This document shows, piece after piece, positions 1-8,218 of a stretch of DNA of 64,000 nt. Each line of letters starts with the position of its first letter. The first letter of the stretch is position 1. This DNA is from Microvirga sp. KLBC 81 (GTDB lineage: Bacteria > Pseudomonadota > Alphaproteobacteria > Rhizobiales > Beijerinckiaceae), in NCBI RefSeq assembly GCF_003075415.1, contig NZ_QDAH01000006.1:121393-185392 (forward strand). The letters run 5' to 3'. The translations under genes and the position numbers were made by a program. Below the pieces are notes generated by a model. The model was not told the origin of the DNA. It saw only the letters and a program-made list of their open reading frames with translations, and ran no database searches.

Positions 1-45
1 TTTCGGCGCCTCCTCAGGATGAGGATGGTGCTGTTGGAAAGGTGC

Positions 46-927
46 TTAAATTGCCTTGCCCAGGCGGCCCGCCAGATCCTGAATGAACTGCCAGGCCGTG
101 CGGCCGGAGCGGGCGCCCCGGGTGGTGGCCCATTCCAGCGCCTCGGCGCGGATGGCATCACGGTCGGCATCGAGCCCCAGATGGTTCACATAGCCGAAGA
201 CCATGTCCAGATATTCGTCCTGGCTGCACTTGTGGAAGCCGAGCCACAGGCCGAAGCGGTCGGACAGCGACACCTTCTCCTCCACGGCCTCGCCGGGATT
301 GATGGCGGTCGAGCGCTCGTTTTCCATCATGTCGCGGGGCAGCAGGTGGCGGCGGTTGGACGTGGCGTAGAAGATCACGTTGTCCGGCCGGCCCTCGATG
401 CCGCCTTCCAGCACTGCCTTCAGAGACTTGTAGGAGGTGTCGTCCGCATCGAAGGAAAGATCGTCGCAGAAGACGATGAAGCGGTGCGGGTCGGAGCGTA
501 GAATGCCCATCAGGTCGGGCAGGGTCTCGATATCCTCTCGGTGGATCTCGATGAGCTTGAGGGCGCGAGCGTCTGCCGCCTTTGTGGCATTGATCTCCGC
601 ATGGACCGCCTTCACCAGGGAGGACTTGCCCATGCCCCGTGCGCCCCAGAGCAGGGCGTTGTTGGCGGGCAGGCCCCTGGCAAAGCGGGCGGTGTTCTCG
701 GCGAGCTGGTCCCGCACCCGGTCGATGCCTCTCAGCAGGGTCATCTCGACCCGGTTCACCTTCGGCACAGGCGAGAGCCGGCGGGCCGCCGCGTGCCACA
801 CAAAAGCATCCGCTGCCGCGAAATTGGCCTGGGGAGCGCCTGCAGGGGCTATCCGCTCCAGGGCGTCGGCAATGCGCTTCAGGAGAGCCATGGATTCGGG
901 GGAGGTGAGGTCTGCGGACATGGGCAT
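46..927 (-). CDS. DUF815-family AAA-type ATPase
   Basis: A 293-residue P-loop ATPase of the DUF815 family, found widely in Alphaproteobacteria. The Walker A motif GARGMGKSS is at residues 95-103 and a Walker B-like stretch IVFCDDLSF at about 151-159. A YATSNRRHLLP segment near residue 190 fits a sensor-type position. There is no signal peptide or membrane segment, so it is cytoplasmic. The client is unknown. It is divergent from yajC, an arrangement I recall from other Rhizobiales. A second in-frame ATG lies two codons downstream (921); neither start has a clear ribosome-binding site. The fold is certain, the biological role is not. Confidence 0.9.
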   Translation of the reverse strand: MPMSADLTSPESMALLKRIADALERIAPAGAPQANFAAADAFVWHAAARRLSPVPKVNRVEMTLLRGIDRVRDQLAENTARFARGLPANNALLWGARGMGKSSLVKAVHAEINATKAADARALKLIEIHREDIETLPDLMGILRSDPHRFIVFCDDLSFDADDTSYKSLKAVLEGGIEGRPDNVIFYATSNRRHLLPRDMMENERSTAINPGEAVEEKVSLSDRFGLWLGFHKCSQDEYLDMVFGYVNHLGLDADRDAIRAEALEWATTRGARSGRTAWQFIQDLAGRLGKAI

Positions 928-1145
928 CTGACATCAAGAAACGGTGAGGAGGCCGTGCTTAGCGCAAAAACCGCCCTCCGGTCCATGGAAGAGGAGTCGG
1001 AAAGCCCGCAGGAGGCTTAGGAAAGGCCTCCAACTTCATTGATTTCGTGGAGTCGATCGGTATAGTCCGCCCACTTTCAATCCTGTCTGGCGCGGGTGGG
1101 CCTTAGAGAAGTGCCCGCCTCGCGCCTTTATCCATGGAGAGCCGC

Positions 1146-1481
1146 TTGTTCATTTCACCTGCCTTCGCACAAGGGGCCCCCGCTGCCGGGGGCGGAATGG
1201 ATGCCATCATCCAGTTCGTCCCGTTCATCCTGATTTTCGTGATCATGTGGTTCCTGATCATCCGTCCGCAGCAGCGCCGGGTGAAGGCTCACCAGGAGAT
1301 GATCAAGAACGTGCGCCGCGGCGACACCGTCGTCACCTCCGGCGGCATCATCGGCAAGGTGACGAAGGTGCTCGAGGATTCGGCTGACGTCGAGGTCGAG
1401 ATCGCCGACAACGTGAAGGTGAAGGTGGCCCGCGCCATGATCTCCGAGGTCCGCTCCAAGAGCGAGCCGGTGAAGGCGTAA
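1146..1481 (+). CDS. yajC: Sec translocon accessory subunit YajC
   Basis: YajC is a small single-pass membrane protein that joins SecD and SecF in the accessory complex of the SecYEG translocon. The 111-residue product has a hydrophobic segment at about residues 20-42, then the family hallmark RPQQRR and a cytosolic domain. I place the start at TTG 1146: it follows a GGAGA sequence (1136-1140) at good spacing and gives the N-terminus MFISPAFAQ that is typical of alphaproteobacterial YajC. The ATG at 1134 has no ribosome-binding site and would overlap it. The gene is directly upstream of secD and secF. Confidence 0.95.
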   Translation: MFISPAFAQGAPAAGGGMDAIIQFVPFILIFVIMWFLIIRPQQRRVKAHQEMIKNVRRGDTVVTSGGIIGKVTKVLEDSADVEVEIADNVKVKVARAMISEVRSKSEPVKA

Positions 1482-1492
1482 AATCAAGAAAG

Positions 1493-1525
1493 CCGGCCCT
1501 CGGGCTTGAAGCCCTTGAGGGCCGG
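1493..1525 (+). other. Intercistronic hairpin between yajC and secD
   Basis: Arms CCGGCCCTC (1493-1501) and GAGGGCCGG (1517-1525) pair perfectly and enclose a further GGGC/GCCC stem, making a hairpin of about 13 bp with a 2-nt bulge. No T-tract follows, so it is a poor intrinsic terminator. It could adjust yajC versus secD mRNA levels through attenuation or RNA processing; that is inference. Confidence 0.5.
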
Positions 1526-1576
1526 TTCGCCGCACCGCGTGTGCGGAAAAAGCGTTTGAGAAAGGTTGAGCTGACG

Positions 1577-3184
1577 ATGCTGCGCTTCTCGAAGTCGAAG
1601 ATCTTCGCCACCCTGGCGATCATCATCATCGGTCTGCTGCTGGCGGTTCCGAGCATGATGTCTCGTGAGCAGCGCCAGGCCTATTTGAGCGCCGTGCCGA
1701 GCTGGGTTCCATCATGGCTCGTGCCCTCGCGCGCCATCGTTCTCGGCCTCGACCTGCAGGGAGGTTCCCACGTTCTCCTCCAGGTGGATGAGGCGGATCT
1801 CATGCGCACCCAGATCAACCTTCTGCGCGATGACGTGCGCCGCATCCTGCGCGACACCCGGGTCGTGTCCCAGAACGGCATTCAGACCGTTCCGCGCGGC
1901 GTGCAGATCCGCGTGCCCAACCCGGCAGACCGCGAGCGCCTGATGCCGCGCCTGCGCGAGCTGGCCCAGCCGGTCGGCAATGCCATGCTCGGCCAGACCG
2001 GCAACGCGGCCGTGGCCATCAACGAGGCGCCGGACGGCACGATCGCGCTGACCTATACGGATGCGGGCATCAACGAGAAGGTCCGCCGCGCCGTCGATCA
2101 GTCCATCGAGGTTGTCCGCCGCCGTGTCGACTTCGGCGGTACCACGGAGCCCAGCATTCAGCGCCAGGGCGCGGACCGCGTGCTCGTGCAGGTTCCCGGC
2201 CTTCAGGACCCTCAGAAGCTGAAAGAGCTTCTGGGTGAGACTGGTAACCTGGAATTCCGCCTTCTGGCTCAACCCGGCGCGACCGATGTGGACATGCTCC
2301 CCATGCGCGATGCGGGCGGCCAGCGCGTTCCCGTCGAACGCCGCGTGATCGCGGAAGGCGGCGACCTCACCGATGCTCAGGCAGCGTTCGATCCGCAGAC
2401 CAACCAGCCCATCGTGAACTTCCGCTTCAACATCCGCGGCGCTCAGCGCTTCGGCCAGGCGACGACCGAGAATCTGGGCCGCCAGCTCGCCATCGTTCTC
2501 GACAACGAAGTCGTGTCCGCCCCCACGATCCAATCGCCGATCACCGGCGGCTCGGGCCAGATCTCGGGCAGCTTCACCATCGAACAGGTGAACAACTTGG
2601 CGATCATGCTGCGCTCCGGCGCGCTGCCGGCCAAGCTCACCATCGTGGAAGAGCGCACCGTCGGTCCGGGCCTCGGACGCGACTCCATCGAGGCCGGCAA
2701 GATGGCAACTTACGTGGCCGGTATCTTCGTCATCATGTTCATGTTCGCTACCTATGGCGTGTTCGGCCTCATCGCGAACATCGCGTTGCTCGTGCATGTG
2801 GGCCTGATCTTCGGTCTCATGTCGGTGTTGGAGGCCACGCTCACCCTGCCGGGTATCGCGGGCATCGTGCTCACCATCGGCACGGCGGTGGACTCCAACG
2901 TGCTGATCTACGAGCGCATCCGTGAAGAGGTTCACGCAGGACGTTCCATCGTGTCCGGCATCCAGGCCGGCTTCGACCGGGCGTTCGCCACCATCGTGGA
3001 CTCGAACAGCACCATGGCGATTGCCGCCGTGATCCTGTTCTTCCTCGGCTCCGGTCCCGTGCGCGGCTTCGCGGTCGTGTTCATTCTCGGCATCCTCACG
3101 ACGGTGATCACCGCCGTCACCCTGACGCGCATGATGATCGCGCTCTGGTATCAGTGGATGCGCCCCAAAGTTCTTCCGTTCTAA
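1577..3184 (+). CDS. secD: Protein translocase subunit SecD
   Basis: SecD, a 535-residue RND-superfamily membrane protein, works with SecF to use the proton gradient for late steps of protein export. The N-terminal membrane segment (about residues 8-25) is followed by a large periplasmic region and a C-terminal block of five membrane segments. The conserved motif DSNVLIYERIREE lies in the C-terminal half. The ATG at 1577 is preceded by AAAGG and starts the protein at the expected short cytosolic tail. Upstream in-frame codons would add a basic leader without a ribosome-binding site. The gene is followed 12 nt later by secF. Confidence 0.97.
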   Translation: MLRFSKSKIFATLAIIIIGLLLAVPSMMSREQRQAYLSAVPSWVPSWLVPSRAIVLGLDLQGGSHVLLQVDEADLMRTQINLLRDDVRRILRDTRVVSQNGIQTVPRGVQIRVPNPADRERLMPRLRELAQPVGNAMLGQTGNAAVAINEAPDGTIALTYTDAGINEKVRRAVDQSIEVVRRRVDFGGTTEPSIQRQGADRVLVQVPGLQDPQKLKELLGETGNLEFRLLAQPGATDVDMLPMRDAGGQRVPVERRVIAEGGDLTDAQAAFDPQTNQPIVNFRFNIRGAQRFGQATTENLGRQLAIVLDNEVVSAPTIQSPITGGSGQISGSFTIEQVNNLAIMLRSGALPAKLTIVEERTVGPGLGRDSIEAGKMATYVAGIFVIMFMFATYGVFGLIANIALLVHVGLIFGLMSVLEATLTLPGIAGIVLTIGTAVDSNVLIYERIREEVHAGRSIVSGIQAGFDRAFATIVDSNSTMAIAAVILFFLGSGPVRGFAVVFILGILTTVITAVTLTRMMIALWYQWMRPKVLPF

Positions 3185-3196
3185 GGAGTGAGTATC

Positions 3197-4135
3197 GTGC
3201 GCCTCGTTCGCCTCTGGCCCGAAAACTCCCACTTCGACTTCATGCGCTTCAGGCGCTTCTCCTTCCCGCTGTCGGCGCTGATCTCGGTGGCGACGGCGAT
3301 CATGCTCATGACCGCAGGCCTCAACTTCGGCATCGACTTCAAGGGCGGCACGCTCATGGAGATCCAGGCCAAGTCCGGCCAGGCCAATGTCGCCCAGATC
3401 CGCCAGACCGCCGAGGGCTTCGGGTTCGGCGATGTGGAGGTGCAGGAATTCGGCACCGCCGGCGAGGTTTCGCTGCGCTTCCCGATCCAGCCCGGCGGCG
3501 AGGCCGCGCAGACGGCGGTGGTGCAGAAGGCGCGCGATACCTTCGGCGCCGAGTACGACTTCCGCCGCGTCGAGACGGTGGGGCCGCGCGTGTCGGGCGA
3601 GCTCGTTCAGTCCGGCACCATCGGCGTCGTGCTCTCGGTGCTCGCGGTCCTGTTCTATCTCTGGTTCCGCTTCGAGCGTGAGCTGGCAGTGGCGTCGATC
3701 ATCGGCACGCTCCACGACATCGTGCTCACCATCGGCTTCTTCGTGATCACCCGTCACGAGTTCAACATGACCTCGATTGCGGCGATCCTCACCATCGTGG
3801 GCTATTCGCTCAACGAAACCGTGGTGGTGTTCGACCGTACCCGCGAGCTCATGCGCCGCTACAAGGCCATGCCGGCGGAAGAATTGTTGAACCTGTCGAT
3901 CAACCACACCATGTCCCGTACGATCATGACGGCGGCAACCACGGCGCTCTCGCTCCTGGCCCTCGTGATTTTCGGCGGGCAGGCGATCCAGGGATTCGCC
4001 CAGGTCATGCTCTATGGCGTGGTGATCTGCACCTACTCGGCGATCTGCATCTCCTCGCCCATGCTGATCTATATCGGCCTGCGCGGAACCGAGACCGTCA
4101 AGGTGCCGGAGGGCAAGGCCGCAGCCGCGGAGTAA
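3197..4135 (+). CDS. secF: Protein translocase subunit SecF
   Basis: SecF, about 312 residues, is the partner of SecD. It has one N-terminal membrane segment, a smaller periplasmic domain and five C-terminal membrane segments. Visible family motifs are GIDFKGG near the N-terminus and NETVVVFDRTRE in the membrane core. The start is a GTG. AAGGAG at 3183-3188 is correctly spaced from GTG 3197 and overlaps the alternative GTG at 3188, so I prefer 3197; the difference is three residues. Co-transcribed with secD, with only 12 nt between the stop and this start. Confidence 0.96.
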   Translation: MRLVRLWPENSHFDFMRFRRFSFPLSALISVATAIMLMTAGLNFGIDFKGGTLMEIQAKSGQANVAQIRQTAEGFGFGDVEVQEFGTAGEVSLRFPIQPGGEAAQTAVVQKARDTFGAEYDFRRVETVGPRVSGELVQSGTIGVVLSVLAVLFYLWFRFERELAVASIIGTLHDIVLTIGFFVITRHEFNMTSIAAILTIVGYSLNETVVVFDRTRELMRRYKAMPAEELLNLSINHTMSRTIMTAATTALSLLALVIFGGQAIQGFAQVMLYGVVICTYSAICISSPMLIYIGLRGTETVKVPEGKAAAAE

Positions 4136-4139
4136 AATC

Positions 4140-4526
4140 ATGAGCGATGGCCGCCTCTACGATGGCTTCCTGCCTGGACGCTATCAGATCGATGCCTACG
4201 GCAATGGCGGCTTTCGCTTCGCGGACATGTCTCATCGTGGATCGATCCTCGCGCTGCCATCGGGCATCAAAGCCTGGCCCATCAGCTCCATCGCGGAGCT
4301 GACCGACGAGGTCCTTGAGCCGATCTTCGCCGAAGCCGCGGAGATCGAGTTGCTGCTCCTCGGCACAGGTGTCGATGTCGCCGCCATTCCCAGCGCCTGT
4401 CGCGAGCGTTTCCGCGAGGCCAAGATCGGCCTCGACGTGATGCAGACCGGGGCAGCCACGCGCACCTACAACATCCTCCTGGCGGAAAACCGAAAGGTCG
4501 CCGCTGCCCTCATTGCCGTACCTTAA
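4140..4526 (+). CDS. Mth938-like domain protein (NDUFAF3 homologue)
   Basis: A 128-residue protein with the Mth938/DUF498 fold, matching the family over its whole length. The core carries the typical GxHxG-like loop replaced by SHRGSILALP near residue 31, and a LLLLGTGVD strand near residue 71. The mitochondrial relative NDUFAF3 is a complex I assembly factor; the bacterial role is not settled. It begins 4 nt after the secF stop and ends 1 nt before the next gene, so it is almost certainly translated in the same operon. The linkage with secDF is, as I recall, conserved in Alphaproteobacteria. Confidence 0.9.
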   Translation: MSDGRLYDGFLPGRYQIDAYGNGGFRFADMSHRGSILALPSGIKAWPISSIAELTDEVLEPIFAEAAEIELLLLGTGVDVAAIPSACRERFREAKIGLDVMQTGAATRTYNILLAENRKVAAALIAVP

Positions 4527-4527
4527 G

Positions 4528-5370
4528 ATGGCCGATCCCCAATCCAACTTCGTCCATTGCGAGGCGCTCGTCCGCGAAGCCGACCCCGACCGGTATTTTG
4601 CCAACCTGATCGCACCGACAGAGAAGCGGCCCTATCTTTTCGCGCTCCATGCCTTCAGTTTTGAGATCGCCCGGGTTCGTGAATCCGTGCGGGAGCCCAT
4701 GCTCGGCGAAATCCGCCTGCAATGGTGGCGCGATGCGCTGCAGGGCGAGGCGAGGGGGGATGTGCGGGCCAATCCCGTCGCTGCCGCGCTCGACGACACC
4801 ATCGTCAAGTTCAGACTGCCCCGGCAGTCGCTCGTCGATCTGATCGATGCCCGCATGTTCGATCTCTACGACGATCCCATGCCGAGCCTGAACGACCTCG
4901 AAGGCTATTGCGGCGAAACCTCGTCGAGCCTGATCCAGCTCTCCAGCATCATCCTCGCCGACGGCAAGGACCCCGGCACGGCGGATGCCGCGGGCCACGC
5001 GGGCGTGGCCTATGCCATTACCGGCCTGCTGCGCGCTTTCCCGATTCATGCGCGTCAGGGACAGCTCTACATCCCCGCCGACATTCTGGCGCGTCATGGC
5101 GTTGTGCGGGATGACATCGTCACCGGACGTGGCGGGCCGGGACTCGAGAGCGCTCTCGCAGACATGCGCGCTATCGCGCGCCGCCATCTCGATCAGGTGA
5201 GAACCTTGCGCCCCACGATTCCGTCCGCGGCCGAGCCCGCCTTCTGCCAGCTTGCCCTGGTCGAGCCCTATCTGAAGGCGATGGAAAAGCGTGACTACGA
5301 CCCGCTGCATACGCCCGTGGATATCCCGCACTGGCGCAAGATCTGGACACTCTGGCGCGGGCCGTTTTAG
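4528..5370 (+). CDS. Squalene/phytoene synthase-family protein (NDUFAF6-like)
   Basis: A 280-residue protein of the squalene/phytoene synthase (isoprenyl synthase) fold. The helix LFALHAFSFEIARVRESV near the N-terminus is recognisable. The classic DxxxD substrate motifs are altered, as in the non-enzymatic branch that includes mitochondrial NDUFAF6, so I do not assign a carotenoid or hopanoid reaction. The start ATG (4528) lies 1 nt after the previous stop, indicating translational coupling to the Mth938-like gene. The operon then ends in a cluster of palindromic repeats. Confidence 0.85.
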   Translation: MADPQSNFVHCEALVREADPDRYFANLIAPTEKRPYLFALHAFSFEIARVRESVREPMLGEIRLQWWRDALQGEARGDVRANPVAAALDDTIVKFRLPRQSLVDLIDARMFDLYDDPMPSLNDLEGYCGETSSSLIQLSSIILADGKDPGTADAAGHAGVAYAITGLLRAFPIHARQGQLYIPADILARHGVVRDDIVTGRGGPGLESALADMRAIARRHLDQVRTLRPTIPSAAEPAFCQLALVEPYLKAMEKRDYDPLHTPVDIPHWRKIWTLWRGPF

Positions 5371-5387
5371 GTCTCTGTGTCATCCCC

Positions 5388-5582
5388 GCGAAGGCGGGGA
5401 TTCATTCGCGATGGTTCTTTATTCGGCTCCCACCTTGTCATCACCGGCCTTGTGCCGGTGATCCCGGTTGCGTGAAGCGCGGCACTTTTCGGTATCGGGA
5501 TGGCCGGGACAAGCCCGGCCATGACGCGGAGAGTGTTCGGTAAATCGTCCCGGGCTCCGCTGCGCGGCCCCGGGATGACAGT
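5388..5582. repeat. Cluster of REP-like palindromic repeats
   Basis: Four imperfect palindromes follow one another between two convergent genes. The clearest is ATGGCCGGG (5500-5508), loop ACAAG, CCCGGCCAT (5514-5522). Another around 5437-5466 has CACCGGC/GCCGGTG arms. The first (about 5391-5409) has CCCCGC/GCGGGG arms and the last ends in CCCGGGATGACA. Related units recur at 30838-30930 and 31349-31612. They probably form a dispersed intergenic repeat family that may also act as a bidirectional terminator. Confidence 0.75.
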
Positions 5583-5592
5583 GGAGCGGCTG

Positions 5593-7011
5593 TTACTCAG
5601 CCGCAGCCGGCATGTTGGCCGCCGCCATCCATGCCGCGAGATCGGCGCGGGCGCGGTCTGTCAGCATCTTCTTCTTCGCAACCGCCTTGGCCGAGCCACG
5701 CAGGCGCTTGCCGTCTTCCGCCTTCGGTGCACGGTCGAGCGGTGGGAAGAGGCCGAAATTCACGTTCATGGGCTGGAACGAGCGCGGGCCCTCGTCGATG
5801 GTCTCGATATGACCGCCCGTGATGTGGTTGATGAGCGCGCCGAGCGCCGTGGTGTGCGGCAGGGGCTGGATCGGATGGCCCAGCCGCTCGGCTGCGGCGA
5901 AGCGGCCGGTCATCAGGCCCACGGCCGCGCTCTCCACATAGCCTTCGCAGCCCGTGATCTGGCCGGCAAAGCGCAGGCGCGGCATCGCCTTCAGGCGCAA
6001 AGTCGGATCGAGGAGCTTCGGCGAGTTGAGATAGGTGTTGCGGTGAATGCCACCGAGGCGCGCGAACTCGGCATTCTCCAGGCCCGGGATCATGCGGAAG
6101 ATGCCGGTCTGCGCGCCGTATTTCAGCTTGGTCTGGAAGCCCACCATGTTGAACAGGGTGCCGAGCGCGTTGTCCTGGCGCAGTTGCACGATGGCATAGG
6201 GCTTCACGTCGGGATTGCGCGGGTCGGTGAGGCCGACGGGTTTCATGGGGCCGTGGCGCAGGGTCTCCCGGCCGCGCTCGGCCATGACCTCGATGGGCAG
6301 GCAACCGTCGAAATAGGGGGTGTCGGCCTCCCATTCCTTGAACTCGGTCTTGTCGCCTGAAAGCAGCGCATCCACGAAGGCATCGTACTGCTCCTTGGTC
6401 ATGGGGCAGTTGATGTAATCCTTGCCCGTGCCGCCGGGGCCGACCTTGTCGTAGCGCGACTGGAACCACGCGATGTCCATGTTGATGGACTCGCGATAGA
6501 CGATGGGCGCAATGGCATCGAAGAAGGCAAGCGACGTCTCGCCCGTGAGCTTGAGGATCGCCTCTGCCAGAGCAGGCGAGGTGAGCGGGCCGGTGGCGAT
6601 GATGACGGAGGACCATTCCTCCGGTGGAATGCCGGTGACCTCGCCGCGCTCGATGGTAACGAGCGGATGCGCTTCGAGGGCCGCGGTGACGGCATCGGAG
6701 AAGCCATCACGATCAACCGCCAGCGCGCCGCCTGCGGGTACCTGGTTGGCATCGCCCTTGGCCATGATGAGGGAGCCAAGGGTGCGCATCTCCTGATGCA
6801 GCAGACCGACGGCGTTCGTCTCCGCATCGTCCGAGCGGAAGGAGTTGGAGCAGACGAGCTCGGCGAGGCCTTGCGTCTTGTGCGCGTCGGTGCCGCGCAC
6901 GGGGCGCATCTCGTGGAGGATGACGGGAACGCCGGCCCGCGCGATCTGCCAGGTGGCTTCGGAGCCTGCGAGGCCGCCGCCGATGACGTGAATGGGTTCG
7001 ATCTTGCTCAT
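5593..7011 (-). CDS. trmFO: tRNA (uracil-54) C5-methyltransferase, folate/FAD dependent (TrmFO)
   Basis: TrmFO makes ribothymidine at position 54 of tRNA, using methylenetetrahydrofolate and FADH2. The 472-residue protein opens with the FAD-binding motif [11 protein letters not shown] and contains the family segments [10 protein letters not shown] and [10 protein letters not shown]. Two in-frame ATGs lie six bases apart. AGGAG upstream is 7 nt from the second (7011) but abuts the first (7017), so I choose 7011. It stands alone, convergent with the secDF operon and divergent from the SDR gene. E. coli uses the SAM enzyme TrmA instead. Confidence 0.95.
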   Translation of the reverse strand: MSKIEPIHVIGGGLAGSEATWQIARAGVPVILHEMRPVRGTDAHKTQGLAELVCSNSFRSDDAETNAVGLLHQEMRTLGSLIMAKGDANQVPAGGALAVDRDGFSDAVTAALEAHPLVTIERGEVTGIPPEEWSSVIIATGPLTSPALAEAILKLTGETSLAFFDAIAPIVYRESINMDIAWFQSRYDKVGPGGTGKDYINCPMTKEQYDAFVDALLSGDKTEFKEWEADTPYFDGCLPIEVMAERGRETLRHGPMKPVGLTDPRNPDVKPYAIVQLRQDNALGTLFNMVGFQTKLKYGAQTGIFRMIPGLENAEFARLGGIHRNTYLNSPKLLDPTLRLKAMPRLRFAGQITGCEGYVESAAVGLMTGRFAAAERLGHPIQPLPHTTALGALINHITGGHIETIDEGPRSFQPMNVNFGLFPPLDRAPKAEDGKRLRGSAKAVAKKKMLTDRARADLAAWMAAANMPAAAE

Positions 7012-7096
7012 GGTCATTCTCCTGGGCGGTCTTGTTGACTCCCATGGGAGCCTTGGTCAAGCTGAGCCGGTTGCTTTGAAAAAGGTTTGAGGCACC

Positions 7097-7855
7097 ATGC
7101 AATCCCAGCGACCGGTGGTCCTTATTACAGGCGGCAGCCGCGGCATAGGTGCGGCGACAGCGCAACTCGCCGCATCCCGTGGCTATGATGTGGCCATCAC
7201 CTACCGTTCTGAAAGTGCGGCCGCCGAGGAGATCGTCGAGATCTGCCGGGCTGCGGGCGTGGAGGCTCTGGCCTTCCAAGGCGACGTTGCCGTCGAAGAA
7301 GATGTGCTGCGCCTGTTCGACGAAGCGGAGGAGCGGCTCGGCCCGCTTTCCCATGTGGTGAACAATGCCGGGATTACCGGCAAGTCGGGCAAGCTCGCGG
7401 AGACTTCCGCCGAGACTCTGCGCGAATGCATCGACATCAACGTGACGGGCGCTCTGTTCGTGGCGCGAGAAGCGGCGCGGCGCCTGTCGCAGAGCCGAGG
7501 CGGCGGAGGCGGGTCCATCGTCAACATCTCGTCCGTGGCCGCCCATCTCGGAAGCCCGAACGAATATGTCTGGTATGCCGCCTCGAAAGGCGCCATCGAT
7601 TCCCTCACCATCGGTCTGGCACGGGAGCTTGCGACTGAGGGCGTGCGGGTCAATGCCGTCTCGCCAGGCATGACCCGGACCGACATCCATGAGCGCAGCA
7701 CGCAGGACGTGGGCCGCATACAGCGGCTTTTGCCCTTCATTCCCATGAAACGGATCGGCGAGCCCCAGGAGATCGCGGAAGCGGTGCTGTTCCTGATGTC
7801 GGACGCGGCGTCCTACATCACCGGAGCCATTCTGCCGGTTTCGGGCGGGCGCTAG
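7097..7855 (+). CDS. SDR-family NAD(P)-dependent oxidoreductase
   Basis: A 252-residue classical short-chain dehydrogenase/reductase. It has the cofactor motif TGGSRGIG at residues 11-18, the NNAG motif, a catalytic serine in IVNISSVA and the YAASK active-site pair. C-terminal residues match the SGGR ending of 3-oxoacyl-ACP reductase and glucose dehydrogenase-like SDRs. Substrate cannot be told from sequence. The gene is divergent from trmFO and converges on a DUF1127 gene. Confidence 0.92.
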   Translation: MQSQRPVVLITGGSRGIGAATAQLAASRGYDVAITYRSESAAAEEIVEICRAAGVEALAFQGDVAVEEDVLRLFDEAEERLGPLSHVVNNAGITGKSGKLAETSAETLRECIDINVTGALFVAREAARRLSQSRGGGGGSIVNISSVAAHLGSPNEYVWYAASKGAIDSLTIGLARELATEGVRVNAVSPGMTRTDIHERSTQDVGRIQRLLPFIPMKRIGEPQEIAEAVLFLMSDAASYITGAILPVSGGR

Positions 7856-7859
7856 TTGA

Positions 7860-7886
7860 AAAGAAAAAGCCCGCTGGAAGCGGGCT
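7860..7886 (-). terminator. Rho-independent terminator of the DUF1127 gene
   Basis: Arms AGCCCGCT (7868-7875) and AGCGGGCT (7879-7886) form a perfect 8-bp stem with a GGA loop. Read on the minus strand, the stem is followed by a run of T (7860-7867). It therefore serves the minus-strand DUF1127 gene and may also stop readthrough from the SDR gene. Confidence 0.85.
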
Positions 7887-7913
7887 AGACCTTTGCTGCG
7901 GTGCAGCTACGTT

Positions 7914-8069
7914 TTACGCGACAGCGTGCTCGCGGGCGATGCTCTCGATCTGGAAGCGGGAGATGCCGAGATCGTCGAGCTCGCGATCCGAAAGCAGGGA
8001 GAGCTCGCGGACGGTTTCGCGATAACGCATATAAGCGCGGATTTTAGAGAGGATGTAGGACACGAACAT
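7914..8069 (-). CDS. DUF1127 small protein
   Basis: A 51-residue protein carrying the DUF1127 motif LSDRELDDLGISRFQIE in its C-terminal half. The N-terminus is a basic amphipathic stretch. Small arginine-rich DUF1127 proteins of Alphaproteobacteria have been linked to phosphate and carbon metabolism and RNA turnover in some species; no role is shown here. The ribosome-binding site AGGAG sits 7 nt before the ATG and a clear terminator follows 27 nt downstream, so it is a monocistronic unit. Confidence 0.9.
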   Translation of the reverse strand: MFVSYILSKIRAYMRYRETVRELSLLSDRELDDLGISRFQIESIAREHAVA

Positions 8070-8218
8070 TGGAAGCTCCTATCAGTTGCCGACCCCTATA
8101 GCCGGCGGCCTTTGTTCTTGCTGTGTGCGATGCAGCATATATGCCTGCGCGCCGCAAAAGAGGAGCGGTAATAATGTAGGGCAGTTATGCTTTAGTAGCA
8201 TGGCAAGTTAATGCCAAG

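Noticed and set aside
1712..4141. An 809-codon open frame opposite secD and secF
   Set aside because: Antisense shadow of two certain genes; composition not protein-like.
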